From an uncultured Collinsella sp. (GTDB taxonomy: Bacteria; Actinomycetota; Coriobacteriia; Coriobacteriales; Coriobacteriaceae), in NCBI GenBank assembly GCA_902496335.1, contig CABVAO010000021.1, positions 1 to 30,787 on the forward strand: a stretch of DNA of 30,787 nt, in the 5' to 3' direction. Below are positions 1-8,794 of this stretch, piece by piece (positions within the stretch are counted from its first letter, which is position 1; every line of letters starts with the position of its first letter). The notes under the pieces were generated by a model. That model was not told where the DNA came from. It made no database searches and saw nothing but the letters and a program-made list of their open reading frames with translations. Both the position numbers and the translations under genes were made by a program.

Positions 1-269
1 AGCACTTAATGTGCTTTCCGTCTTGCGCAGGACTGTAGAGCAGCAAACTTAACCCGCCCCGGCCCCCGATGGGCCCAGACCGGCGGGATAGACCGGTTCA
101 GATGGGGCTTTGATGCATGGGTGGTCTGTTGTTGTGCAAATGGGTATCATACTGTGGTTATTGCATCGACTCTGTGATGCATGTTTGTACGTTCCCGGCG
201 GTCGGTTTGCCAGAAGCGCCCCGTCGGTTGTTTCAGACCCGTTTCGAAGAAAGGAAATAACACTAACCT
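1..269. other. Leader region upstream of RNase J gene
   Basis: There is no complete gene here. Frame 2 is open from base 2 to a TAA at 50-52 and could be the last 16 codons of an upstream gene, but it is too short to identify. Bases 54-111 are very G+C rich with several short complementary blocks (GCCCC near 56, GGGGCTTT near 104), so they could fold as a terminator of that upstream gene; the pairing is not clean enough to call. The remaining ~150 bases are probably the promoter and leader of rnj. No convincing -35/-10 pair was found. A GAAAGGA Shine-Dalgarno lies just before the ATG at 270. Confidence 0.4.
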
Positions 270-1940
270 ATGGCAGCTAAAAAATCATCTCCCTTGAAGA
301 TCATCCCGCTCGGCGGCCTTGACGGCATCGGCAAGAACATGACGGTCTTCGAGTGCGGCGACGACATGGTGCTCGTCGACGCCGGCCTCATGTTCCCGGA
401 TGACTCCCAGCCCGGTATCGACCTGGTGCTTCCCGACTACACCTATGTTTTGGAGAACGAGGAAAAGCTCCGCGGTATCGTCGTCACCCACGGCCACGAG
501 GACCACACCGGTTCGCTTCCGTATCTGCTGCAGGACCTCAACAATAAGGTGCCCATCTTCTCGAGCAAGCTGACGCTTGGCTTTATCGAGGGCAAGCTGT
601 CTGAGTTCCGCATCCGCGCACCCAAGTTCCGCGAGGTCAAGGGCGGCAGCCATGTCAACCTCGGCGGCATCTCGCTCGACTTCTTCTCGATGACGCACTC
701 CATCCCCGGCGCTCTGGGCGTGTTCATCCGCACCAACCAGGGCACCGTTATGCACACCGGCGACTTTAAGCTTGACCAGACGCCCATCGATGGTGTCACG
801 CCCGACTATGCCGCTATCAGCCGCTTTGCCAAGCAGGGCATCGACCTGCTGCTGTCCGACTCCACCAACGCCACTGTTCCCGGCTTTACCAAGTCCGAGG
901 CCGAGGTCGGTCCCAACTTGCTGCACGCCATCAAGAACGCCCCGGGTCGTGTGTTCGTCGCGTCGTTCTCGAGTCACATTCATCGTTTGCAGCAGATCTG
1001 CGATGCTGCCCGCAAGTGCGGTCGTAAGGTCGTTGTGACCGGTCGCTCCATGCTCACTAACACCCGTGTGGCGCGCGAGCTGGGCTACCTCAACATCGAC
1101 GATGCCGATATTATCGATGCCTTCGACATTGATAACCTGCCTGACGACAAGATCGTTGTCATGTGCACCGGTTCGCAGGGCGAGCCGCTGTCGGCCCTGT
1201 CTCGCATGGCCAACGGCGAGCACAAGACGCTCTCTATCCACGAGGGCGATACCGTCATCCTCTCGGCAACTCCCGTTCCCGGCAACGAGAAGGCCGTCCA
1301 GCAGGTCGTCAACAGCCTAGCCAAGCTCGGCTGCGACGTGTGGGATAAGAACCGCGCTCTCGTTCACGTCTCCGGTCACGGTAGCCAGGAGGAACTCAAG
1401 CTCCTGATGGCCATGGCCAAGCCCACCTACTTTATGCCGGTTCACGGCGAGGCCGTGCATCTGCGTGCCCATGCCCAGCTTGCTCGTAAGATGGGCATCA
1501 AGGATGATCACATCTTTATCCTCGATAACGGCGACACGCTCGAGATGCGCGGCGGTATCGTCAAACGCGGTACGCCCGTCGAGTCCGGCGTCGTCTACGT
1601 CGACGGCCTGCGTATCGGCGATACCGACCCCATCGTCCTGCGCGATCGTCAGAAGCTCGCCAACGACGGTATGGTCACGGCCGTTGCTATCGTCTCGCTC
1701 AAGCACAAGAAGATCGAGGCCATCGAGTTCTCGGGCCGCGGCGTCTCGTTTGCCATCGACGACCAGTTCTCCGAGGATGCCTCCGCGTCCATTATGAAGA
1801 CGATCGAGAAGGGCAAGTTTAGCTTTACGAGCAGCGGTTCCGATGCCATTCGCAAGGCCGTGCGCGATTCGCTCTCTAACTTTATCTGGAGCCGTACGCG
1901 CACCCGTCCGATGATCATCCCGGTCGTCATGGAGGTTTAG
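270..1940 (+). CDS. rnj: Ribonuclease J (metallo-beta-lactamase/beta-CASP RNase)
   Basis: This is a 556-residue protein of usual RNase J length. The family are cytoplasmic zinc enzymes that combine endonuclease and 5'-to-3' exonuclease activity in mRNA decay and rRNA maturation. The N-terminal metallo-beta-lactamase fold shows the HGHEDH metal motif at residues 74-79, a conserved GGLDGIGKNM start near 15, and MHTGDFKLD near 161. The beta-CASP part follows (STNAT, then the MCTGSQGEP motif near 300), then the HVSGHGSQEEL and MPVHGE segments typical of RNase J, and a C-terminal domain ending FIWSRTRTRPMIIPVVMEV. The start is preceded by GAAAGGA. Its 3' end carries the Shine-Dalgarno of ftsK, so the two are translationally coupled. 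RNase Y is encoded ~10 kb downstream, giving this organism both major Gram-positive decay nucleases. Confidence 0.96.
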   Translation: MAAKKSSPLKIIPLGGLDGIGKNMTVFECGDDMVLVDAGLMFPDDSQPGIDLVLPDYTYVLENEEKLRGIVVTHGHEDHTGSLPYLLQDLNNKVPIFSSKLTLGFIEGKLSEFRIRAPKFREVKGGSHVNLGGISLDFFSMTHSIPGALGVFIRTNQGTVMHTGDFKLDQTPIDGVTPDYAAISRFAKQGIDLLLSDSTNATVPGFTKSEAEVGPNLLHAIKNAPGRVFVASFSSHIHRLQQICDAARKCGRKVVVTGRSMLTNTRVARELGYLNIDDADIIDAFDIDNLPDDKIVVMCTGSQGEPLSALSRMANGEHKTLSIHEGDTVILSATPVPGNEKAVQQVVNSLAKLGCDVWDKNRALVHVSGHGSQEELKLLMAMAKPTYFMPVHGEAVHLRAHAQLARKMGIKDDHIFILDNGDTLEMRGGIVKRGTPVESGVVYVDGLRIGDTDPIVLRDRQKLANDGMVTAVAIVSLKHKKIEAIEFSGRGVSFAIDDQFSEDASASIMKTIEKGKFSFTSSGSDAIRKAVRDSLSNFIWSRTRTRPMIIPVVMEV

Positions 1941-1941
1941 T

Positions 1942-4722
1942 TTGGCGCGCGGATCTGCACAAAACGCCAAAGGCAATAAGGCCAATAACCAACCGGCATC
2001 TGCTAAGGGTGCCGGTTCCCATCTGCGTGCCAATAAGGGCCACGAGGCGGACTTCGACGATTTTGAGCCCTTGGTGGAGCCCTCGGCCAATCGCGATATC
2101 GCCGGCGTGGTCATTGCCGTTTTGGCGATTGCGTCCTTTATTGCCGTGATTTCTCCGGCAACAGCGCCCGTGACGGCTGCTGTTGCCGGTTTTTACCACC
2201 TGGGCTTTGGCCTGGGCGCCTACGTGCTGCCGATCGTCATTTTGCTGTTTGCCGCCACGCTCTTTTTAGGCGAGGACTCGCCGCTCAACGTGCGCTCTGT
2301 TGCGGGCGGCGCCGTGGTCTTTATCGCCGTCGTCTCCATTCTTTCGCTGATGGTGCCGGGTACGAGCGTCTCGTGTGACCTTATGTTCACGCCGCAAAAT
2401 TTGTCCGCCTCGGGTGGCTACATCGGTGCGTTTATTGCGAGTGCGCTGCAGAATGCCCTGGGTAAGCCTATCGCGATGGTAGTCCTGTTGGGCCTTGTCG
2501 TCGTGGGCTTGGTCATCATCGGCTTTTCGGTGGGTGGCGTGCTGCGCTCTGCTCGCGACCGTGCGGCCGATTTTGCCGAGCGCCGTCGTGCCGATGTCAA
2601 CGCCAGCCCGTGGGGTGACGACGAAGCCCTGTCGGTGCCCGGCGTTGCCCGTCCGCACCTGAGCATTCTTCGTCAAAAGGGCTCCGATGCTGCCGTGACC
2701 ACGGTCATGGGCAACGATGTGGACCCGGTTTTGGACGATGACGACGAGGACGAGAATCCGTTTGTCGACGTGTCCGAGTCGGTTGAGGCTGAGCGCGCTA
2801 AGACGACGCTGCTGCCGCGCCGCCATGCCAAGAAGGGCAAGGCTGCGCCTAAGCTCAATACAAGCGAGCCCGACCCGTCTTGGTCCGATAGCGAGATTGA
2901 GCTCACCGAGGGCGATGACGAGGATGACGAGGCTCCGATTGAGACCGCAAAGACAACTTTGCTGCCGCGCCGCCATGCAAAGCGCGACCAGGTAACCGGT
3001 CAGCTTTCGATGGAAGACGACCCCGATAAGATCGACGAGTCCGAGCCGCCGTTTGCCGTGAATCCTGTCTCGGCAGCACCTCAGATCCCCGACTTCTTGA
3101 AGCATCCCAAGGTTGCCGATGCGTCTGCCTCGAGTGCTGTCGAATCGGCTGCGGCTAGCGATGGGGGAGCGGACGGCGGCGCCGCAGATAACGAGGGCGA
3201 AGAAGAGGACGGCCTCAAGCTTCCGCCGCTCGAGATCCTGCACGCCAACCCGCAGTCGGCGTCCGCCGCGTCTTCGGACAAGGAGCTGGAGCAGACCGCT
3301 GAGTCACTGCAATCCACCTTGCTTGAGTTTGGCCGCAGTGCCCGCGTGGTCGGCTGGATCGCCGGCCCCACGGTTACGACCTTTAAGCTTCAGCCCGGCG
3401 AGGGCGAGCGCGTGAGCAAGATTTCGAGCCTCGAGGACGATATCGCGCTTTCGCTCGCCGCCCAGTCGGTGCGTATCTTTGCCCCGATCCCCGGCACCTC
3501 GCTCGTGGGCATCGAGATTCCCAACCGCAAGCGCCAGAACGTCAACCTGGGCGACGTGCTGCCCTATGTGAAGGGCGGTCCGCTCGAGCTCGCCATCGGC
3601 CGCGACGCCGAGGGCACGCCGGTCGTCGCCGACCTTGCCAAGATGCCCCACCTGTTGATTGCCGGTACCACGGGTTCCGGCAAGTCGGTCATGATCAACT
3701 CCATCATCACGACCCTGCTCATGCGCGCGCTTCCCGAGGACGTTCGCCTGATCATGGTCGACCCCAAGCGCGTCGAGCTCGCGGGCTATAACGGCCTGCC
3801 GCATCTCTATGTGCCGGTCGTTACCGAGCCCAAGCAGGCCGCGAGCGCTCTGCAATGGGCCGTGTCCGAGATGGAGCGTCGCCTGAAGGTCTTCGAGCGC
3901 CTTAACGTGCGTAAGATCTCGACCTACAACGAAAAGCAGGCCGCCGGCGAGTTTGAGCATTACGATAACCCGCCGCAAAAGATGCCCTATCTGGTCATTA
4001 TCATCGACGAGCTCTCTGACCTGATGATGGTCGCCGGTAAGGATGTCGAGGCCTCGATCGTGCGTATTGCACAGCTGGGCCGTGCTGCCGGTATTCATCT
4101 TATCGTGGCCACGCAGCGTCCCAGCTCAAACGTGGTGACGGGCCTCATCAAGGCCAACATCACCAACCGCATCGCCTTTAACGTCGCCACGGGTATCGAC
4201 TCGCGCGTCATCATCGACCAGATGGGTGCCGAAAAGCTCACCGGTTTGGGCGACATGCTGTTCTCCAAGGTCGACTGGGGCAAGCCTCGCCGTATCCAGG
4301 GATGCTTTGTCTCGGATGACGAAATCAACGAGATTGTCGAGTTCGTCAAGTCGCAGAGTGAGCCTGACTACCACGAGGAGATTCTGTCTGCCGTGGCGCC
4401 CGCTTCCATGTCCATGGCGGGTGGCGGCGGCATTGTCCGCACCGGAGTAGCCGAGCCGCAAGACGATGATCCGCTCATTTGGGAAGCCGCCCATATTGTG
4501 GTGGAATCGCAGCTTGGCTCCACATCTGGCCTGCAACGTCGTCTGAAGGTTGGCTATGCGCGTGCCGGGCGTATTATGGACATGCTGGAAGAAAAGGGTG
4601 TCGTCGGCCCGCCCGACGGTTCCAAGCCGCGCGAGGTCCTGTTGGACGAGGAGGGGCTTGCCGCGCTGGAATCTGTCGACGCCGAGATGGCACGTGAAGA
4701 TCGTGAGTTTGGAGGATTCTGA
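1942..4722 (+). CDS. ftsK: DNA translocase FtsK/SpoIIIE
   Basis: This 926-residue protein is an ATP-driven, septum-anchored DNA pump that clears and resolves the chromosome terminus at division. It starts at TTG 1942: GGAGG at 1931-1935, inside the end of rnj, sits six bases upstream. Membrane segments lie at about residues 54-72, 92-110, 119-138 and 175-199. A long acidic linker (~205-440) follows, then the alpha/beta motor with Walker A AGTTGSGKS (574-582) and Walker B LVIIIDE (684-690). A winged-helix gamma domain (~843-912) would read KOPS-like polar sequences. The linker contains the 12-residue block AKTTLLPRRHAK twice, at 286 and 336, which is not a known FtsK feature. It overlaps the next gene by one base (TGATG). 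Confidence 0.96.
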   Translation: MARGSAQNAKGNKANNQPASAKGAGSHLRANKGHEADFDDFEPLVEPSANRDIAGVVIAVLAIASFIAVISPATAPVTAAVAGFYHLGFGLGAYVLPIVILLFAATLFLGEDSPLNVRSVAGGAVVFIAVVSILSLMVPGTSVSCDLMFTPQNLSASGGYIGAFIASALQNALGKPIAMVVLLGLVVVGLVIIGFSVGGVLRSARDRAADFAERRRADVNASPWGDDEALSVPGVARPHLSILRQKGSDAAVTTVMGNDVDPVLDDDDEDENPFVDVSESVEAERAKTTLLPRRHAKKGKAAPKLNTSEPDPSWSDSEIELTEGDDEDDEAPIETAKTTLLPRRHAKRDQVTGQLSMEDDPDKIDESEPPFAVNPVSAAPQIPDFLKHPKVADASASSAVESAAASDGGADGGAADNEGEEEDGLKLPPLEILHANPQSASAASSDKELEQTAESLQSTLLEFGRSARVVGWIAGPTVTTFKLQPGEGERVSKISSLEDDIALSLAAQSVRIFAPIPGTSLVGIEIPNRKRQNVNLGDVLPYVKGGPLELAIGRDAEGTPVVADLAKMPHLLIAGTTGSGKSVMINSIITTLLMRALPEDVRLIMVDPKRVELAGYNGLPHLYVPVVTEPKQAASALQWAVSEMERRLKVFERLNVRKISTYNEKQAAGEFEHYDNPPQKMPYLVIIIDELSDLMMVAGKDVEASIVRIAQLGRAAGIHLIVATQRPSSNVVTGLIKANITNRIAFNVATGIDSRVIIDQMGAEKLTGLGDMLFSKVDWGKPRRIQGCFVSDDEINEIVEFVKSQSEPDYHEEILSAVAPASMSMAGGGGIVRTGVAEPQDDDPLIWEAAHIVVESQLGSTSGLQRRLKVGYARAGRIMDMLEEKGVVGPPDGSKPREVLLDEEGLAALESVDAEMAREDREFGGF

Positions 4723-6233
4723 TGGCTGCACGCTTTGGTGACATGCTGCTCGAGCAGCGTCGCCGAATGGGCCTTTCCATTCAGCAGGTCGCCAACACCA
4801 TCAAAATCAGGCCGCAGATCATCGAGTTTTTCGAGACCGGTAACTTTGCTTCGATGCCGCCGCGCGGCTATGCACAGGGCATGATTTCGAGCTATGCTCG
4901 CTTTTTGGGCCTCAATCCGCGCGAGGTCGTCAATGCCTACTTTGACGACCTGATGGCATACGAACGCGAAACGTCGCAGCAGGGCGGTCGTTTTCAGGAC
5001 GCCGCCGGCTACGTCAATTCGCGTTCCTCGGTCGATAACGGGCGCTTCCTGATGGTTCAGGGCGGTCGTTCGACCCGCTATGGACAGCGTCCTCAGCAGG
5101 CCGGTTATATTACTGAGACGGGTTCGGGCGAGGAGATTCGCTCACAGCGTGACCGGTTCCGCAGTACGCCGATGCCCGAGGACCGTGCACTTCCCGCTGC
5201 CCGCGGCGTGGCGCGTGACCCTCGTGCCGGCTACGGCGACGGCGGCTATTCCGATCGCGGTCACCGTGGTGTCTCCACCGGACGCTCTCGCGGTGGCTAT
5301 GCGGATGCCGATACCACGCAGGTGACGCCGCGTCTTCGCTCTCAATCACAGCCGTATGGCCAGCGCTCTTCGGCTCCGCGTTCGGGCCAACGTGGCTATC
5401 AAGGCCGCGGTGAACTTGCGCCCCGCTCGGGTCAGCGCAGCCTTCAGGGCCAGGGCGGCTATCGCGGCCGTTCCGATAGCAATCGTGGTCGTATGCCTCA
5501 GGGAGGCGGCCGCAGCAGTTCCGGTCGTGGACGCGGCGGATCCCGTACTCCTCAAAACAACGGGCTCGATCCGCGTATCGTTTACGCCGGCATCGGTGCC
5601 GTGGCGTTGCTGCTGATCGTGCTCATCGTGGTGCTTCTGCGCGGCTGTGCATCTTCGGCGCCCGAGACCACGCCCGAGACGCCCACTGCTACCAAGACGA
5701 CGACCAAGAAGTCTTCTAAGAAGACCGAAACGGTCGATGAGGACGAAGACACCGATGAGCCGACGGATGAGTCGACTGATTCGGACGCTACCAAGACGAC
5801 GGCCAAGAAGGAAGAGAACGAGGTCACGAAGGTCAAAGTTTCCGTTGCCAAGGGAAAGACCGCGTGGATTGAGGTCAAGGTCGACGGCAAGTCGGTCTAT
5901 GGCGCTCAGGCGACTGGCCCCTTTGAGCAGGAGTACACGCCCGAGTCCTCGATCGAGATCACCACGTCCAAGCCTTCCGATGTTACCGTTACCAAGAACG
6001 GTGAAAAGGTCCGTTACGATACCAAGACCTCGGGCGTGGCTCGTGTGACGATCACCGTTCCCAAGAAGGAGACGACTGATTCCGAGAATGGTGAAAGTTC
6101 TGATGGCACCGACACCACCGATGGTACCGATACCACCGACGGCACCGATGCCCAGTCCGCGGATGGCGCCGATACCGCAACTGACGGTCAGACGCCCACC
6201 GATTCTACCGACTATTCGTACGATAGCTACTAA
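4722..6233 (+). CDS. RodZ-like membrane HTH protein
   Basis: This 503-residue single-pass protein has the RodZ layout. Residues 1-85 form a Cro/C1-type HTH (MLLEQRRRMGLSIQQVA, then PPRGYAQGMISSYARFLGLN, the RodZ family signature). Residues ~95-285 are a very long low-complexity cytoplasmic linker rich in Arg, Gly, Ser and Gln. A transmembrane helix spans 287-306, and the outer part contains a Thr/Lys/Asp/Glu spacer and a beta-rich DUF4115-like domain (~365-450). The tail has TDGTDT repeats and ends DSTDYSYDSY. In RodZ the HTH contacts MreB and helps rod-shape synthesis; whether MreB exists here cannot be seen. The start overlaps the ftsK stop, with GGAGG just upstream. Position after ftsK is common in Gram-positives. 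The family is clear; the exact role is inferred. Confidence 0.85.
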   Translation: MAARFGDMLLEQRRRMGLSIQQVANTIKIRPQIIEFFETGNFASMPPRGYAQGMISSYARFLGLNPREVVNAYFDDLMAYERETSQQGGRFQDAAGYVNSRSSVDNGRFLMVQGGRSTRYGQRPQQAGYITETGSGEEIRSQRDRFRSTPMPEDRALPAARGVARDPRAGYGDGGYSDRGHRGVSTGRSRGGYADADTTQVTPRLRSQSQPYGQRSSAPRSGQRGYQGRGELAPRSGQRSLQGQGGYRGRSDSNRGRMPQGGGRSSSGRGRGGSRTPQNNGLDPRIVYAGIGAVALLLIVLIVVLLRGCASSAPETTPETPTATKTTTKKSSKKTETVDEDEDTDEPTDESTDSDATKTTAKKEENEVTKVKVSVAKGKTAWIEVKVDGKSVYGAQATGPFEQEYTPESSIEITTSKPSDVTVTKNGEKVRYDTKTSGVARVTITVPKKETTDSENGESSDGTDTTDGTDTTDGTDAQSADGADTATDGQTPTDSTDYSYDSY

Positions 6234-6259
6234 GCCGCTCGTACGCGAAAGGAAACATC

Positions 6260-6757
6260 ATGGCTAAAGATCCCAGCTTCGACGTCGTGTCCGAGGTCAA
6301 CATGCAAGAGGTCGACAACGCCTTCCAGCAGACCACGCGCGAGATTTCCCAGCGCTATGACCTTAAGGATTCCGGCGCCACGATCGAGCTTTCGAAGGGC
6401 GACAAGCTCTTTACGATCAACGCCCCGGCCGACTTTGTCTCCAAGCAGATTATCGACGTGCTGAGCTCCAAGCTCATCAAGCGCGGCATCGACCTCAAGG
6501 CTGTCTCGTGGGATGCTCCGCAGGCGGCATCGGGCGGCACCGTGCGCGTGCTCGGCCATATCGTCGAGGGTATCGACCAGGCGACCGCCAAGAAGATCAA
6601 CAAGGACATCAAGGACCAAAAGCTCAAGGTCAAGGTGACCATCGAGGCCGACAAGCTGCGTGTTTCCTCTGCTTCGAAGGACGCGTTGCAGACCGTGATC
6701 CAGTTCCTGCGTGACCAGGACTACGGCCAGCCGCTGCAGTTCACCAACTACCGCTAA
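6260..6757 (+). CDS. yajQ: YajQ family nucleotide-binding protein (UPF0234)
   Basis: This 165-residue protein matches YajQ over its whole length: it opens with MAKDPSFDVVSEVNMQEVDN, contains ISQRYDLKDSGATIE and KINKDIKDQKLKVK, and ends GQPLQFTNYR. The family has two ferredoxin-like domains and binds nucleotides and nucleic acid; some members bind cyclic di-GMP. The in vivo role is poorly settled. A GAAAGGA Shine-Dalgarno precedes ATG 6260, 26 bases after the RodZ-like gene. It is probably part of the same transcript, with rimO following after 27 bases. Confidence 0.95.
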   Translation: MAKDPSFDVVSEVNMQEVDNAFQQTTREISQRYDLKDSGATIELSKGDKLFTINAPADFVSKQIIDVLSSKLIKRGIDLKAVSWDAPQAASGGTVRVLGHIVEGIDQATAKKINKDIKDQKLKVKVTIEADKLRVSSASKDALQTVIQFLRDQDYGQPLQFTNYR

Positions 6758-6784
6758 TATCAATCGAAAGGACTGCTCTCCAAC

Positions 6785-8134
6785 ATGGATACACCGTTGG
6801 GCTCCGTGCTCTACATCACCCTCGGGTGCGCTAAGAACGAGGTTGACACCGACCGCATGCGTTCTCTTTTGACCGCCGCGGGCTACGAGGAGGCATTCGA
6901 CCCGCAGGATGCCGATATCGCCATCGTCAATACATGCTCGTTTCTCGCCTCCGCAACGTCCGAGAGCATCGAGACCACGCTCGAGCTCGCCAACGAGGTT
7001 CAGGACGGCGTTCGTTCTTGCCCCATCGTTATGTGCGGCTGCGTGCCGTCGCGCTATGGCGACGACCTGCCTGACGAGCTGCCCGAGGTCGCTGCCTTTG
7101 TGAAGGCCGACGAGGAGGACGGCATCGTGGCGGTCATCGATGGCGTGCTGGGTGTCGAGCGTGAGATCGCAGCCTATATCCCGCAGGTCAAGCGTACCGT
7201 CGAGGGCGCCGTTGCCTACGTCAAGATTTCCGATGGCTGCAACCGCTTCTGCAGCTTCTGCATGATCCCCTATATTCGCGGTCGCTATCATTCGCGCAAT
7301 GCCGAGAGCATTATCTCCGAGGTGCGCGACCTGGTTGCCGGCGGCGTGCGCGAGATTGTGCTGATTGGCCAGGACACGGGCATTTGGGGTACCGACTTTG
7401 CCGACGAGGACGTCACCGAGGGCTCGCCGCGCAATCTGGCGCAGCTGCTGCGTGCCGTCGCCGAGGCCGTGCGCCCGCACAACGTCTGGGTCCGCGTGCT
7501 CTATCTGCAGCCCGAGGGCATGACCGACGAGCTTATCGATACGATTCGCGATACGCCCGAGGTGCTGCCCTATATCGATATCCCCGTGCAGCACTGTGAC
7601 GCGCGCATCCTCAAGGCTATGCGCCGTTCCGGTTCGCGCCAAGAGCTCGAGGACCTGTTCCGCGATCTGCGTGAGCGTATCCCCGGCATCGTGATCCGTT
7701 CCACGGCCATGGTCGGCTTCCCGACCGAGACCGACGACGAGTTCCGCGACCTCATCGACTTTATGGACACCGTCGGCTTTGACTACACGAGCGTCTTTGC
7801 CTACTCGCAGGAGGAGGGCAGCCTGGCCGCTAAGATGGAGGGCCATGTCGACGAAGAGGTCAAGCTCGAGCGCGCCCAGGAGGCCATGGACCTGGCCGAG
7901 TCGCTCGGTTTTGCCGCCACCGCCGCACATGTGGGCGAGCGCGCCCAGGTGATCGTCGACGGTATCGAAGAAACCGAGGACGGCGCCGAGCTGATCGGCC
8001 ATGCCTGGTTCCAGGCGCCCGATTCCGATGGCGCGGTGCACTTGGACGCCAGCGAGGCGTCCGTGGGCGATATTCTGACTGTCGAGTTTACCGATAGCTT
8101 CTGCTATGAGCTTATCGGCCATGTTGTGGAGTAG
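6785..8134 (+). CDS. rimO: Ribosomal protein uS12 methylthiotransferase RimO
   Basis: This 449-residue radical-SAM enzyme adds a methylthio group to a conserved Asp of ribosomal protein uS12. The N-terminal UPF0004 domain carries the auxiliary cluster cysteines C15 (TLGCAKNEVD), C51 (VNTCSFL) and C86 (MCGCVPSRY). The radical-SAM triad is C152, C156, C159 (SDGCNRFCSFC), followed by IPYIRGRYHSR. A TRAM domain closes the protein. The opening YITLGCAKNEVDTDRM and the IPYIRG context are RimO rather than MiaB; a separate MiaB is encoded at 14772. The Shine-Dalgarno (GAAAGGA) is about 12 bases from the ATG, slightly far. The gene is followed nine bases later by pgsA. Confidence 0.95.
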   Translation: MDTPLGSVLYITLGCAKNEVDTDRMRSLLTAAGYEEAFDPQDADIAIVNTCSFLASATSESIETTLELANEVQDGVRSCPIVMCGCVPSRYGDDLPDELPEVAAFVKADEEDGIVAVIDGVLGVEREIAAYIPQVKRTVEGAVAYVKISDGCNRFCSFCMIPYIRGRYHSRNAESIISEVRDLVAGGVREIVLIGQDTGIWGTDFADEDVTEGSPRNLAQLLRAVAEAVRPHNVWVRVLYLQPEGMTDELIDTIRDTPEVLPYIDIPVQHCDARILKAMRRSGSRQELEDLFRDLRERIPGIVIRSTAMVGFPTETDDEFRDLIDFMDTVGFDYTSVFAYSQEEGSLAAKMEGHVDEEVKLERAQEAMDLAESLGFAATAAHVGERAQVIVDGIEETEDGAELIGHAWFQAPDSDGAVHLDASEASVGDILTVEFTDSFCYELIGHVVE

Positions 8135-8143
8135 GAGAGCATC

Positions 8144-8782
8144 GTGGCAAACGAGAGCAATAAGGAACTGACGAGTGTCTGGACGCCCGCCAACATCGTG
8201 ACGTGCGTGCGCATCGTCTTTATCCCGGTGTTCATGATCGTGTCGGCGCTTTCTCACACGAGTGTTGCCGGTACGGATTGGAGCACCTTCGACGGCCCGC
8301 TCGCCGCCGCTGCCTTCATTCTGTATGTGATCCTGTCGTGCACCGATAAGGTCGACGGTTATCTGGCGCGTTCGCGCAATGAGATCACTGACTTCGGTAA
8401 ATTCTTGGACCCCATCGCCGATAAGCTGCTGGTGTTCTCGGCCCTGCTGCTGTTCTTGGATTTTGACGCGGTGACCGTGTGGTCGGTGTTCATTATCCTG
8501 TTCCGCGAGCTGCTGGTGAGCGCGCTTCGCATGGTTGCGAGTGCGGCCGGCGTGGTCGTTGCGGCCGATAAGCTCGGCAAGTACAAGACGGCAACCACGA
8601 TGGTCTCCATTTGCGGTTACCTGTGCGTTTTTGCTATGGCCGGCTTGCACCTTGGCCCGGTGGCGCTGACGCTCGGCATCTACTCGGTGTCGCGCTTCCT
8701 GTATGCCGTTGCCGTTGTCTTGACCGTTATCTCGGGCGCCCAGTACTTCTGGAACTGCCGCAAGATAGTCTTTTCCGTCTAG
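8144..8782 (+). CDS. pgsA: CDP-diacylglycerol-glycerol-3-phosphate phosphatidyltransferase
   Basis: This is a 212-residue integral membrane CDP-alcohol phosphatidyltransferase. The full catalytic signature D-x2-D-G-x2-A-R-x8-G-x3-D-x3-D is present: DKVDGYLAR, then eight residues, then GKFLDPIAD. In its usual role it makes phosphatidylglycerophosphate, the precursor of phosphatidylglycerol and cardiolipin. Several hydrophobic segments follow the signature. The GTG start at 8144 lies a few bases after AGGAGAG, just past the rimO stop. The place between rimO and cinA/recA is the usual one for pgsA in Gram-positives. A second, divergent family member is encoded at 29043-29747, so the two probably make different lipids. 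Confidence 0.92.
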   Translation: MANESNKELTSVWTPANIVTCVRIVFIPVFMIVSALSHTSVAGTDWSTFDGPLAAAAFILYVILSCTDKVDGYLARSRNEITDFGKFLDPIADKLLVFSALLLFLDFDAVTVWSVFIILFRELLVSALRMVASAAGVVVAADKLGKYKTATTMVSICGYLCVFAMAGLHLGPVALTLGIYSVSRFLYAVAVVLTVISGAQYFWNCRKIVFSV

Positions 8783-8794
8783 GTCCTGGTAGGC

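Noticed and set aside
2..52. Possible last codons of an upstream gene
   Set aside because: Sixteen codons before a TAA cannot be identified or told from chance.
285..1241. Minus-strand open frame of 318 residues inside rnj
   Set aside because: It is antisense to the conserved RNase J catalytic domain and shows no motif.
6230..8650. 806-residue open frame on the minus strand
   Set aside because: It lies opposite yajQ, rimO and pgsA, all with clear family motifs. The frame is open only because of the GC-rich codon pattern; its residues are His/Arg/Leu/Asp rich with no domain or ribosome site.
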